This document shows, one piece after another, positions 11,857 through 24,048 of a stretch of 64,000 nucleotides of DNA. The notes beneath the pieces are model-generated. The model was not told the origin of the DNA, did not search any database, and saw only the letters and a list, made by a program, of their open reading frames with translations. Each line of letters opens with the position of its first letter. Within the stretch, counting starts at the first letter, position 1. The position numbers were made by a program, and so were the translations under genes. This DNA is from Terfezia claveryi (Eukaryota; Ascomycota; Pezizomycetes; Pezizales; Pezizaceae): the NCBI GenBank assembly GCA_015179025.1, contig WHUX01000013.1, positions 496,001 through 560,000 on the forward strand. Direction: 5' to 3'.

Positions 11857-12570
11857 TAGTTAGTAGGCACTAGACTGAATGCTAGACTAGATTCTGCACT
11901 AGAATATGAACGACAGGGAAATAAAGCTTAATACACTTGGGTAGATCCATTTAAGCGATTTGCCTTCCAGGTTTTTTTGATAAACCTGGTAGGAATCGAC
12001 TTCTTTTCTACTCCTTAACGAATAAGGTCGCAGAGCATGAGGATTCGTGTGTTGTTTATTTTCCGACATCGTGAGGACCGGTAATCTGATCAACGGAGTG
12101 GAAGTACTAGTACTCTTAACCCTATTTACTTATAGTTAATTATAGACGGTAGGAGTAAAGTTCAAGGAGATTACCAGCTGGTTTATATAAAGGTTGATAT
12201 GATTGAGATGATCTAGAAAAAGGCTGGAGTATGCTACTACCAAACTGCCACAGTTACAAGTCTACTTTCGGTAGTAACTACCTAAGTAGGATGCACGACC
12301 TCTTTAGACTTAACGAATCACGTCACGTTATGCCAAGTGCAAAGCGTACGAGGATACGTAGTAGGATTATGTAACGATGACGGTAACTCTGTGCTACATA
12401 AATATAGCTTAGTTGAACTTGCATAGGCCGGCCTAGTCATAGACCTCCGGGGGTGTGGCCTTATGGAGCTTAGTGGAACTTAAGAGAAACAATTTACTTA
12501 TGTGCACACCGCGAGTCAGCGTACAACACCTACGGTATACTGTACCGGTAGTGAGGTTGCGCTCAGCATA
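11857..12570. other. Intergenic, no supported gene
   Basis: Non-coding-looking sequence between the MITE and the foldback element. Short frames here have no recognisable content. Confidence 0.4.
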
Positions 12571-12572
12571 TA

Positions 12573-14403
12573 CCATTGGCTACCTAAGGATGCACGTGCA
12601 CGGTAAGATGCACCCCTGCAAAACATCCCTGTTTTCACCTCCTCGAGCGACATCTCGTGATATCTTGAGAGCATAGTAGTAGAGGCTATTCCGGCTAAAT
12701 TGAGATCTATAGAAACACCTACGCTCTACAACATAGTTACCCTCACATCCGGCCAAAGTCAACTCAATACCCAATACCCACCCTTCCAGTACAGCATCTC
12801 CCGATAACCTCCCCCAACTCTCTACCGGCCACTATAGGCCAAATATCAGGCAATTGAGCCTATAATCACTAGGAGGCGTTTACCTACTATTGATATCTAT
12901 ATTAAGTTAGTAGTGAAGGAGGAGGCTTCGAAATGGTAAAATGGGAGAGTCCCAATGAGGGGGACTAATCTGCATAAAATATGCAATTCCGAGCACTTCC
13001 ATTGATCCATCAGATTCGCCTTGTTTATTTTACCCTCAACCCCACCCTTCAATCGCTTTTATTATGGCACTCCAGAGCATCCTTAGCACCTACGCAGAGG
13101 TCCCCAATAGCTTAAGAAGCTTCTATACCCCCCATTTTGGGCTTCAAAGGTTGCTTCATTCGCGGATATGCTGGCCTCTTCCCAGGCATTGTAACCCCTT
13201 GCAGCAACCATGATCTCACCAAGCATGGCCAATAGCCGCGTCGGATACCTATCATACTAGGAGGGCTACTTGGTTGAGGTTGGGCTTTGGGTTGGTCGCT
13301 AGGTTAGTCTCTAAGTTAGTCTTCTCTGGGTTGGTCACCAGGTTAGATACTAGGTTAGATACTGGGTTGGATAATGAAGGATAATGGAAGCACAGCCAGG
13401 CTGGATGCTAATAGCTTTAGCAGATGCTAGGAGAGGAGGTAGGTCAATACTGGGTTAGATTCTAACTTGGACGTCGAGGGAGGAGCTGGATTGGATGCTA
13501 GGTTGGATGCTAGGTTAAATGGTGGGTTAGACGGTGGAATAAATGCTGGGCACTTGGTTAGGCCCTAGTTTGGAAATTGGGTTAGATGGGAGAGCTACTG
13601 GGTTGGACACTGGGTTGGACACTGGGTTGGACACTGGGTTGGAATACTGGTTTGGACACTGTGTAAGCTAAAATAGCTGGGTTGCACTCCGGGTTGGATG
13701 TTAGGTGATCTAGAGTAGCTAAATTGGATGCTAAGTTGGGCTCTAGGTTGATCATGAGCATATGGTTGCTGCAAGGGGTTACAATGCCTGGGAAGAGGCC
13801 AGCATATCCCGCGAATGAAGCAACCTTTGAAGCCCAAAATGGGGGGTATAGAAGCTTCTTAAGCTATTGGGGACCTCTGCGTAGGTGCTAAGAATGCTCT
13901 GGAGTGCCTTAATAAAGCGATTGAAGGGTGGGGGTTGAGGGTAAAGTAAACAAGGCGAATCTGATGGATCAATGGAAGCGCTCGGAATTGCATATTTTAT
14001 GCAGATTAGTGCTCCTAATTGAGACTCTCCCATTTTACCATTTCGAAGCCTCCTCCTTCACTACTAATTTAATATAGATATCAATAGTAGGTAAACGCCT
14101 CCTAGTGATTATAGGCTCAATTGCCTGATATTTGGCCTATAGTGGCCGGCGGAGAGGTGGGGGAGGTCATCGGGGGGATGCTGTACTGGAAGGGTGGGTA
14201 TTGGGTATTGAATTGACTTTGGCCGGATGTGAGGGTAACTATGTTGTAGAGCGTAGGTGTTTCTATAGATCTCAATTTAGCCGGAATAGCCTCTAACTAC
14301 TATGCTCTCAAGATATCACGAGATGTCGCTCGAGGAGGTGAAAACAGGGATGTTTTGCAGGGGTGCATCCTACCGTGCACGTGCATCCTTAGGTAGCCAA
14401 TGG
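12573..14403. mobile_element. 1.83-kb foldback element with ~640-bp inverted arms
   Basis: The left arm (about 12573-13211) and right arm (about 13762-14403) are near-identical reverse complements starting CCATTGGCTACCTAAGG and ending CCTTAGGTAGCCAATGG. TA lies immediately outside both ends (12571-12572, 14404-14405). The 550-bp centre (13212-13761) is a degenerate minisatellite built on GGGTTGGACACT / GGTTGGATGCTA-type units. No transposase is encoded; open frames crossing the arms are mirror images of each other and not genes. The outline matches foldback/long-TIR non-autonomous transposons. Confidence 0.88.
13260..13760. repeat. Degenerate minisatellite in the foldback centre
   Basis: Repeated 'gctgggttgga' and 'tgctaggttaga' units run through the spacer between the two arms. 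Around 13600-13640 three nearly identical 12-bp units (ACTGGGTTGGAC) stand in a row. Confidence 0.75.
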
Positions 14404-14799
14404 TATTCGTTTGTTGAAAATTATAGAGCAGAGCCCCTAAGCGAAAGCTTACTAAATGTATCCGTTTTCGGAGTCAACTATAGCGCTAGTCCCATAAGCT
14501 TCCTGAGGCTCACATGTATTTGTCATACTAGTCTGGTTGGCACGAACCCTCCCTTGCATAAATTGTACTAACATAAATTATATGGACATCGGTTAGCTTT
14601 CAGGGTAGCGAGATAATCATGATAAGTATGACATAAAATGATGTGTATGTTCGTCAAATGCTCTTAAATTCATGTATATAAAGACCTCTCCTTCCCCTGG
14701 TCCAAGCAATCTAAGCGAGTGAAAATGCATTTACATCTCACAACTCCACGTCCCACAACGCTGGATTTATTTCTTTGAGGGCCCAAGTTCGTGGAATAG

Positions 14800-15114
14800 A
14801 GTGTTCTGGCAAAAGCTCCATGCGGCCGCCGGCTCACCCATGCTTACAACGCGGAAACAGCTATATCCATAGTTAAGACAACCGGATGGTCGATTAGAAC
14901 ACGGAAATATTCTGTTGACGGACGTCCGTATACTGGGTTGAGGGAGAAAGAGTACGCATATGAACCAGAAATAAGTAGGGCGAGACGGGAGCAAGATGGA
15001 TGGCATCGAGTGTGGACAACTTTCGGCAATATTCGACAAAAGCTCAGAGGAAGCTTGTTCACAGCTGTCTCCTTCAGCACCTCGACATTAAGATATCCGC
15101 CTGGGTTGAAGTGA
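14800..15114 (+). CDS. Probable exon, 104 codons, unknown protein
   Basis: This plus-strand frame has no nearby ATG but reads like protein throughout (contains KYSVDGRPYTGLREKEYAYE, SRARREQDGWHRVWTTFGNI) and stops at TGA 15112-15114. It follows directly after GGAATAG, which could be a 3' splice site. It looks like a terminal exon or a gene relic; upstream exons were not found. Minus-strand frames over the same bases look like shadows. Confidence 0.3.
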   Translation, partial: SVLAKAPCGRRLTHAYNAETAISIVKTTGWSIRTRKYSVDGRPYTGLREKEYAYEPEISRARREQDGWHRVWTTFGNIRQKLRGSLFTAVSFSTSTLRYPPGLK

Positions 15115-15166
15115 AATGAAATTTACGGAATATCCTGTACTTAACTCACGATTATCAGGGAGGCAA

Positions 15167-16455
15167 CTATCGAACCAAAGGATGCATGACAAAATTTCGT
15201 CTCCACTCTAGTTCGGGTATAACTATACCATGTGCCGTGACCAAGGCGATAGCTCGATGGCTGGTGCAGGATTGGCTGTATGATATCGGAGGAGCATTGT
15301 ATTTCAAGGTTGGTGATTCGTTGAAGTTGGGGATCTCTTTGGAGCTGACGACCTGAAAGATCACGATAAGATATAATGGAGTCAGCATCAGCCAAAATTA
15401 TCACTGGAGATTCCAAATCAAAGGCCTACTAGCCATTCATGCAGACATACATATCTTCAATTCTTTTCCAATAAAAGATTATAGAAAACCTACAAATGGG
15501 TTAGTTTAGTCAATTACCGGTTAACGAGATACCAATATGGCACAAAGAACGCAACATAGAGGATCCGGAACAGCCCAAATTTTAAGGAGGCGGTCAAGAT
15601 ATCACGCGACCAGGAGGGTAAATTGGGAAGTTCGACAATAAGAACGCAGTGTCAACTCATTTGTTATGCTGGATGGTGCATATCCTGATGATGGTTTTGC
15701 GCGGGAAGGGCCAGCAGAGCAGCATTTGAGCTAGACGAATATCAGAGCACACAAACATCCCGACCAGGACAGATTTGAGTGTGTTTTAACAGATAATACC
15801 GAGTAATATGTTCGACTAATCTCAAATCTCGTCTGTTTAGGATTCCCTTTGAGCATGAGCTCATTCCAGTCTCTAGGTCCAATGATTCCAACCAGCCTCA
15901 AGCTCCAGATTTTCATGCACCGAAAGAGTAATAAATAATTTACCCGAAAATATTTTGAAACCTTTCAAACAGATATACTATTAGGACAATGGTGGACAAC
16001 TGCGCGCTGATCATTGTTCTCATACCCAGGAGGTGAATATTTACTCGTGGCCTCTGCCCCGCCGTCTCTTAAGAAATCCTTTTCTATAACAGATTGATCA
16101 TGGTTAACCCATTAGTTTCAAACTTTCGACCGCGAATTGTCCAGATAATCGAGATACACATCTGGGAATGCCTTTTCAGGGTTCCAGAACTTCGCATGAC
16201 GGTGGAGCTTGGACTTGAGTTGTGGGGATGGCCCGAAAAAATTTCTGAAAGATGAAGGCACAGAAGAGGATTCAGAGGAGACATATATGAATTGAATCTG
16301 TGCACATAGTGAGTAAGCCTTGCAAGGGTGGCTGGCTGCCCTGCGTGATGGGGTCCATCTCAGCTGAGATGAATATAGAAACAATCCTGCCAAGTCGAAG
16401 CCTTACCATATTTAATACCGCGGCGATTGCAACAAAACAATCATCAACAAGCAAT
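15167..16455 (-). other. Cluster of coding-like segments, possible multi-exon gene or relic
   Basis: Four minus-strand stretches look translated: about 16118-16455 (contains LLVDDCFVAIAAVLNM and, in another frame, FRNFFGPSPQLKSKLH), about 15675-15780 (MFVCSDIRLAQMLLCWPFPR), 15519-15651 (LTASLKFGLFRILYVAFFVP) and 15167-15352 (VVSSKEIPNFNESPTLKYN). The last is preceded by a good intron 3' end (GCTGAC branch, TCTTTCAG). Hydrophobic runs suggest a membrane protein. I could not build one continuous model, so it may be decayed. Confidence 0.25.
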
Positions 16456-16843
16456 TGCTAATTAAGTAACAAAGGAGCCATAGGAGGGACAGTTAGAATC
16501 TGTGTTGCAATTCTGTATCTGTCACACAGTGTCATGAAAATTTCTGCCTAGCTTTATGTGAACGACAGCAGTGGTCCATGGTGCCAGGGGGTTGCCTTGC
16601 TCACTCAGGCTCCAATGCTTGCCCACCATCCAGCTCGTAGCTTTTTAAACAGCACATATCCCCCCAAGGCTTCAAAATCGAAAAAAAAAAAACTTGTAAG
16701 TATAAGTCAACGAAGTGGCTGGCTTATTCAATCTTCCGCTAAAATCACCGTTTCCATTCCGTTTCCATTTGTGTACGCTGAAGTCGAGTTGCGCTCTCTT
16801 GTCAAATATTTGTTTCATCTGTTACAACAGTTATATATTGATC

Positions 16844-17891
16844 ATGTCTATTGATCCCGTCGAATCTCCCACGATGTCGGACTCGACGTTTGCGGAATTT
16901 GGGGAACTGGTGAGCCAACTTTTGAACGCTGAGCTCAGATCCAACAACTCGAGGAATGATAGTGCGGTTGTTGAGACTTCGATGGCCGTGGATTCAGTAA
17001 ATGGATGGGCGAATGAATCGAGCTGGTCACTCTTCACGGACATGTTGGATACGGGTAGTTCTGTTTATGCAGCATATGCTTGTAATACTGGGCCTTCTGC
17101 TTGGACATTTGACGCCGATTTTATTCCCAACTGGGGTACCACGGAAAGGCAAAACCCCATATCTCATGATAATGCCCAATTTAGACGTTTTCTAATCCTC
17201 GAGTCTACAGTGGCCATCGTCCGTCGTCTGCTACAAGCTCGAGTTCTCTCAATCGAGAACAATCTTTCTCCCCATATCAGTTTTTCACATCAGAGACAAA
17301 TAGCGATGTGGACGATAGTCCCTTGCAATTATTCTCAGATCGGTATGACTGTTTCCTCATCCCCTTCAGATGTGACAGGCATCTCTGTATCATATTACCA
17401 AGGAAAAGAACTAATAATCTCCCAGTTTCGAGTCAAATTCGATCAACCACCCAAATTGTAACCCAGCGCCCCCTCCTAGTAGCTTTATCCCCAGTGCATT
17501 CCCATCTCCTGCAATACACAAGACCTCTGCACACCCGTCTCCTGCCATTTCGCAAGCTCTGACCTTCACGTGCACGGTATGTGGGAAAACATACAAGACG
17601 AAAAACAACTTGCAAAGACATCGTCGGGATGCACTTCATGGCCCATCTTCATTGTTTGCGCATGCAAGCCCTGCGTTCACCGCCAATTCTAGCCACTCAA
17701 CCCCGATAATTTCACTGTTCCCAGACAAGAAGTTGTACGAGTGCCCACACCCCGACTGTGCTCGGAAAGGGGAAAATGGATTCCCAAGAAAAGACAATAT
17801 GATACAACACCAGCGTCTGGTTCATAACGCCAATCTACCAAAACGAGAAAGACGAAAAGGGGCTCAAAGGTCGGGAATTTCCAAAAGATAA
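16844..17891 (+). CDS. C2H2 zinc-finger protein, probable transcription factor (about 333 aa, 2 exons)
   Basis: ATG at 16844 opens an exon (N-terminus MSIDPVESPTMSDS); a second ATG follows at 16874. The frame must shift to reach the zinc-finger exon, and a 46-bp intron 17387-17432 (GTATCA donor, ACTAAT branch, TTTCGAG acceptor) does this. A longer alternative, 17343-17466 (GTATGA donor), also preserves phase. Finger 1 uses C228/C231/H244/H250 (CTVCGKTYKTKNNLQRH). Finger 2 has unusual spacing, C285-x4-C290-x16-H307-x4-H312 (ECPHPDCARKGENGF). A basic tail (KRERRKGAQR) follows. DNA binding in the nucleus is inferred from the fingers. A GTAAGT donor at 16696 and a CAG at 16830 suggest a 5'-UTR intron. 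This gene is not part of the 36/45/52-kb family. The exact intron is less certain than the gene. Confidence 0.68.
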
Positions 17892-19096
17892 CCAACGAAA
17901 AAGCACGCAACTGTTTTAGGGACTGAAACGGGTTTTGTTCTTTTCTGGCTCATTTCTGATATTTTGGGAGTTCTGTTGCTATTATCTATTGGGATCTGAC
18001 TTCTGGTCAATTTTGCACCTCCTTTGCCTCATAGTTCCTTGGTGTTTCCTGCAGTGAGGTGTATTTCAATTTCGAAAGGGGCATATATCTCAGTTGCTAA
18101 GGATTCTAACTGTTACCAGTCTTCCAGTATTTTTTTATTTTTGCGGCCAAGATGATGTATTAAGACAGAAATGGAATAAATATAGTCAATCTGAAGGCAA
18201 CACAGTGATTTCCAATCTCCATGTGAAACGCGATTTATGATTCTATAGGTACTTTAGCCAGTCAGTACATCTTATCAAAACGAGGACAACGGAAGTCACC
18301 CACCATGCGCAAAGACATACTCCAATAACACTGCACCGCAAGTAACCCCGCCTCACGGCCTCAGAATTCACTATATAAGAAAGGCATCAGTCGACCCACC
18401 GGCCCCTTCACGCAGCTGAGGTCTTCCCGCAACATCGTTGCTACTCTATCCTTAGGCACGTCCAGACAGAGGAACCGTTGAATTAAACGGTGGGGCACTC
18501 AACCGTTATATACGGTCAAGCACTCGACAGCAACTGCGAATAGAAACGTATTTCTCAGAAAGTAAATATATTGTTCGGTGTAATCAGAGTGATTGGTGGA
18601 TTCGTCAATAATACTTGAGGAGCACTGCAGGGAGAGTAAATGAGAAGGGTCTTCCTATAACTTTATACTGAGAACAAATCCCACCTTCAAGCCTCATTCG
18701 GACCAATCAAGTCATCCTAGGATAAATCATTCAGCGACTTGCAAGTTCCGACCTCGACCCCGGCCCAAAAATGAGCCCTTCATTAGATACGTTGCATTTG
18801 AGATCTGGCACATAGTCACATTGAAACTTCAGGCTGACATGCATGTGTGCCTCAGCCTGAGGTTCCGGTGCAGTAAACCAATCAATAATTGGAGCTTAGA
18901 GTAGTCCTTCATCAAAGCTTCTCGTATCAGGCTGAGGTGCAGCGCACTAGGCTACAGTTGCGAGACTCAGGCTGACTTGCGTATTCCTTTATCATTACCG
19001 AGTTGACTCAGTTGAGTAGGTAATGGCGGCGGGCCTCATGCGGCAGCAAGGATAATATTTGTTCGCAATCATCTGGTCCAATCATAAGGTATGCTC
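17892..19096. other. Intergenic with repeated TCAGGCTGA motif
   Basis: No supported gene. Between 18829 and 18980 the 9-mer TCAGGCTGA appears three times and its reverse complement once. Confidence 0.45.
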
Positions 19097-19210
19097 TACC
19101 CTTGCTATAACGGACGGCAGAAATCCAGGGCTTTCTGTCCGGTATAGCAAGGGTTGACTGTATACCAAGGGATCCGATAGCGAGGTCCGATATAGCAAGG
19201 GTTGACTGTA
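19097..19210. mobile_element. Short derivative of the 11.4-kb MITE family
   Basis: Starts TACCCTTGCTATAACGGACG and ends with the inverted form GCAAGGGTTGACTGTA. The first 67 bp form a hairpin by themselves and match the left part of the 11.4-kb MITE closely, including the GGCAGAAATCCAGGGCTTT loop. It appears to be an internally deleted copy with a shortened left terminus. Confidence 0.65.
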
Positions 19211-19391
19211 CCTTTAATTTACCAAACCCTAAAATATTGCTGATCCTCACGATTTTTGCAGGGTTTCCATATGTAAAGCTTCCCGGGGCTAGGTACTAAT
19301 CAGGACCTAGTTAGTTCTATGATATCGTAATTTTAGGATATCAAGTTATAATCATTCATTATAATTACGGCACGGCAACTGCTCTGATAGG

Positions 19392-19595
19392 TACCGGTAC
19401 TGTCTAACCTTGCTATATCGGACCGGAATGCTTGCAGCCCCTCCACCAAAATACATACTTTTCACCTACATACCTAGCCTGGTTGATTTCACCTAAATCA
19501 CCCCTGCTATAACAGATTTTTGCTTACCGGACCGAAACAGCCGGAATACAGAGAAGTTACTACTAATATGCTATGCCCTTGCTATAAAGTAGATC
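19392..19595. mobile_element. Degenerate relative of the same MITE family
   Basis: TACTGTCTAACCTTGCTATA followed by TCGGACCGG resembles the family's left terminus. CCTGCTATAACAG, CCGGACCG and CCCTTGCTATAA recur up to 19587. No clean right end, so limits are approximate. Confidence 0.35.
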
Positions 19596-22005
19596 TGCAC
19601 TAATGTTCACTGCTTTTTCTTCCATTAACTTCAAGCCATTTCTTACTCTCACATAAGATGTCTGACAACGTTGATATTGCCATATTAAGTATCTATACCA
19701 TACCTCGGAGTCAAAGAGATGTTCTCCAAATCACTCAATTTCTCCTTCACATGCTTGCAATCTTGTCGCTTTTTTCAGATCGGTGCTTCTCTAATATGAT
19801 GAAAGTTGTCTTCCTGCATGCATCATTTAGGCTGATGAAAGCATGCATCAGTTTGGCTTATAAATCTTAAGCATAATGTTACAACGCACGGAGATTGAAC
19901 GATTTTCCTTCTTCAGTAACTTTTTTCTCGTGACACGTACCCTTTATTATTTCATACAGGAACCTTGCTTTGTGGAGCGGAATGTGCCTATTTAGGATAA
20001 CCAACAATATCGCAATGCAATATGTACACTACATTCATATAATTCGAATCTATGCCAAAGTCGGTCCGGACTGCCGAGCCTCAAGGCTACAGATAATCGT
20101 TCAGCTATGGGAGGGAGCTGGTTACGCTTGTATGATAGCCTGAAAATTGACCGCACTATCTCATCTCCGTGAGGGTTTGCTTGCACGTAGTTTCTCTCCG
20201 GAACTTAGGAAAGTGAGCTGGAGAACAGAATCTGCTGGGGAATTCATCAACAAGACCATGCGCACTCTAGCTCTCTGAAGAGGGCTCATCCTCTTGCATT
20301 TGTCTACCTCACTGCAGCGCCGGAATTATTTCTTAAAAAATCGTTCTTGATAACGATTACCTAACCTCTATACGCTAAGTTGAATACACGCATATCTTCT
20401 TTGAGACCACAAATGTTGAGCTCATATGGAAACCAGCACAGTTACCCCACTTCCTCCCTAGGGTGCCACAATCTAAATTGGATAAATGCATGCGTCCCAA
20501 CTTTGCGTCCGGGATTTTGGTGCGTGCTTAAAGGACAGAAATCGATGCTAATAGTTGAGAATAGAAATTAACCCGTAATATCATCACCTATGTAAGTAGT
20601 TGCGGTAACTAAAATCCTCTACAACACATACCGTAGCTAGCACCGTATGACAAGGTTATACTAATTAATGTGGAAAAATTGTTTAGAAATTATATGTTAC
20701 TTGAACCTGCATAATGTCCTAACAGGTGGCAGTCAATGTTGTGGAGCATCCGTGTTCACAAAGCAACTAAAAGCTTACCAGAGGTGCTGAGAGCTGCCCC
20801 TTACATTTTCGGTGTAAATTTTCAGATTATAATTCAATACGGTATAGTATGTGGCTATGCTGTAATGACAGGTTCCACCATTGAGTCTATGATACTACAT
20901 CCTCAGGCGGCAAATTTACAACCCTTAAGCGCTAATCAGCCTGTGGTTCTCGAACAGGTACAGCCTGGTGCTAAAAGAGTATATAGTTACTATATATTGC
21001 TTCATCGGGGGTATACATCGAGGTGCCTAACTTACTTTTAGGGCTCAGTTCGCACTGTGACCGGCTTACATCGTTCACGTGCACACACAAATTCCGAGAC
21101 AATATCCGTAGCCTTCTCCAAAGTTGCATGCTTTTGATTTGGATCATTACTGGAAAGCGCCTAGGCACCCTGATCGAAGCCAATATGCTCAGAGCCCCAC
21201 TGGTTCAAGGTACGATGTAGAGTAATGTTTATATCGCGCTATTGAATACCTCGTGCTGAATATTGTGATTCGTTACGGTCCTGACCGCACATATCATAAT
21301 TCGAATACTTGAATAAACCAAGGAATAGAGAACTTGGCAGTGCAGCGTGACTCGATTCTCCAACATAGATCCGGTACTGGTTCGATTTTGTCTCTTTTTT
21401 TTTTTTGTCTATCGACCCCGTCATGATCTAAGGTCGATTCTTTGAAAGAAAACCCCACACTCGACCTGAAGTGGGTTGGTCCCCACTACCTAAGTCTCTC
21501 AATTTTGTGGGTTCAATTTCCGCGTGAGAACCTTTGTATGTACTGTATATCGATGCCAACCTATGTTGATTATAGATCGTTATGGTTCCATCAAATCAGG
21601 TGGAACTTCCTAGGATCCTCTAGCGCGTGATATCCTCATGATGTGTTCACAGAACCAATGATACTTGATGTACAGGTATCATTAATCCTAGTGAAAACCA
21701 CAATTTATAGGGAGGAGGCTCTCTACCTAGCTGAATGTAAAGGCGGTGGTCCCTATTTGCTCTACGTTTCATTGAAGCCAACTATATCTGGAGTATACAT
21801 TGATTATTTCTTTTCTAAATTGCGGTCACACCTTGAAGTACACTGGGCGTGATCCTAATACTCTTTTGCAGTGATATTCCTTGAAGGTGCAACTATCGTG
21901 TTGGACTCTAGAGCCTTAGGGTGATTCGCCATGGGGACTGGTCAGTTTGAGATGTTAGCCCCTCCAATCTATCGTAGCGTGAGCCCTGATTTGAGCATAT
22001 GGTTT
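19596..22005. other. Intergenic, no supported gene
   Basis: A 101-codon frame at 20736-21041 and a 69-codon frame at 21643-21852 (both plus) lack motifs and sit among repeats. I see no credible gene or bounded repeat. Confidence 0.4.
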
Positions 22006-22007
22006 TA

Positions 22008-23262
22008 CACTCAAACCGTGCTATACCGGACTGCATAAATCCGCTGTAATCTGTCCGGTATAGCTAATATCCGTTATAGCAAATAACGTGGGGTCCGTTC
22101 TAGGCGGGGTAAAAGGATAGAAGTAGAGTGCTTGCAGAGATTGTTTACCTTACCTATACAACCGTTCCATGAGCTTGCTTAGCACCACCGGAACCAACTC
22201 TCAACAAGTAAATACTCTAGTTGAAATTAATTGAAGAGTATCTTGACTATAATGAAGATGGACAACTATATCTCCTGAGGTCATTAACATTGAAGAGGTA
22301 TACCTCCAATTACAACTGCTCAAGCACGCTCCCACCTTACTGAGCTTATTCAGCATTTGGAAGCTCTTACAGTTTCAGGACTTCCTGGAGGAAAGCCCCA
22401 TCTCAATATCTTTGATGTTAGCTATCATCTTGAGCAAGCTCTTACTGGCAATATGCATGAGACACGTGTTCAGCGTCTTTATTACTGATTCATCTCAACG
22501 TCTATAAGTGTGGATTATGTTCTACTGTTTTGTTCTATAGCTGTTCCATTTCGTGGTTGCGCTATTTTGCTGTTTTGAGGCCTTACTACTGTTACCATTC
22601 CTGCATGCAGCTAAAGTACCCTATAACGATAGTGAAGAGAATTCCGCGGCTAATAAATTAAAACATAGCAAAACTTTATTGGCTATAGTGTAACTAGTAG
22701 TGTGCTAACAAAATAAATGGAAGCAAAGGGGCTTACTTGACGACACTACACTAGACAGGAATACAGGAATAGGGAACTACATATATAGACAAAAATAGGG
22801 AACTAGAGGGAAAATATAGTGAACATATGAGATGTAATACAATATGAGAGTGACAAGAAAGAAAGGCAGAGCTTCTAATAAAAAACTAAGAAATTGATAG
22901 GTCAGAGTGTGGTTGCAGCCAATTGTCGAGCGCAAATTGAGCAATATTATCGAGCAGAAGTAAAAAGAACCCGAATTGACCAATATTATCGAGTAGAAGC
23001 AGAAAGAACACAAATTGACTACATCCTATCTTTTTTCTCCGCAAATCTCCTTACCCCTCGTAGGCACGTGACATCTTCTTATAACGAAACCTGCTATAAC
23101 GAAGGAGGGGTCGGAATCTTGGCATTCGTTATAGCCAGGTTTGGCCTGTACCAGCCCATCCGGTACCGGTACGGTATCCAGTATAGCAATCAGATGCCTC
23201 ACCTAAATGGTTGAAAATGGAAAATTTTGACCTGAGCTGTCCGGTATAGCAAGGTTTGAGTG
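22008..23262. mobile_element. 1.26-kb TA-flanked TIR element with coding remnant
   Basis: The left end CACTCAAACCGTGCTATACC and the reverse complement of the right end CACTCAAACCTTGCTATACC differ at one base over about 24 bp, continuing CGGAC. TA borders both (22006-22007, 23263-23264). The core GCTATACCGGAC is shared with the 11.4-kb MITE, so the two families are related. At about 22309-22488 one frame reads like protein (RSHLTELIQHLEALTVSGLP, then VSYHLEQALTGNM) before a stop. This may be a relic of a transposase or passenger gene. A smaller nested hairpin lies near 23080-23150 (AACCTGCTATAACGAA and its inverse). Confidence 0.75.
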
Positions 23263-23264
23263 TA

Positions 23265-24048
23265 ATACGTATCATACCGTATATATACCGACAAATGATA
23301 TTTGAAGATTTAAATGTCATACTTACCCCCTTTGAGTGATAAGGGCTCCAGCCCTCACACCCTATGAACCCACATTTAGCCACCAGATTCGGGACTAAAT
23401 CCCACAGTATGATTTCAGCTTGCATTTTGTGTGCAAGACCTATACCCATGAAATATTTGGACTATTGGTGGGCGAAATGAGAAACAAATTTCACCTGTCC
23501 GACGAAAACAAGCCAGCCCTGTATGTAGGAAATATTATGCGACACTAGCGGCTTCTTCCTCGCGAATAAGCTCTATATATTGTGGACTCTAGGTTTTAGT
23601 CGCACCACTTTGGCTGATAAGATTCGTGAGACTTGATTTGGTCTCTGTTTTGCATTCCTGAACGGGAACTACTACTCAAGGGCGTGTTTAAGAGAGGTGG
23701 CTCTGGTGCGCTACGCCGGACTACCGCTAAGAGCCCGATATTTTTTTTTATGGGGGTTTTGTGAGCCAGAAAACCACTGAAACCCCTCCAAACTCATTGG
23801 TCCCAGGACAAGAGCCCCACGAAGGTCAGGGTGTTGCCCTGTGATAGGTCACTATATAGAACTATTGGCCTCGAGCTTTTTTTCATCTATTTCATGGAAC
23901 TGTCTAGATATCTACTCTTTCGGAGCTAGCTGCGGGAATTTTGTGCTGAATCCTTGAACCTCGCCTATAGCTAGTAACTATTAACTACTTAATACACCTT
24001 CATGCCATCGAATGGTCGGGTGGCCAACCAACGTGCAATTCCTCTGAA
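23265..24048. other. Intergenic, no supported gene
   Basis: Non-coding-looking sequence with a T-run at 23740-23750. Nothing supported. Confidence 0.4.

Noticed and set aside
12580..12774. 64-codon minus-strand frame
   Set aside because: Lies in the left arm of the foldback element and duplicates a sequence of the right arm; no independent support.
13595..14033. Minus-strand frames of 80-84 codons across the foldback centre and right arm
   Set aside because: They are produced by the minisatellite and by the inverted arms; the same peptides appear as mirror frames in the left arm.
22894..23214. 106-codon frame with YYRAE-type repeats
   Set aside because: Sits inside the TA-flanked element and crosses a nested hairpin; the repeat arises from duplicated non-coding DNA, with no recognisable domain.
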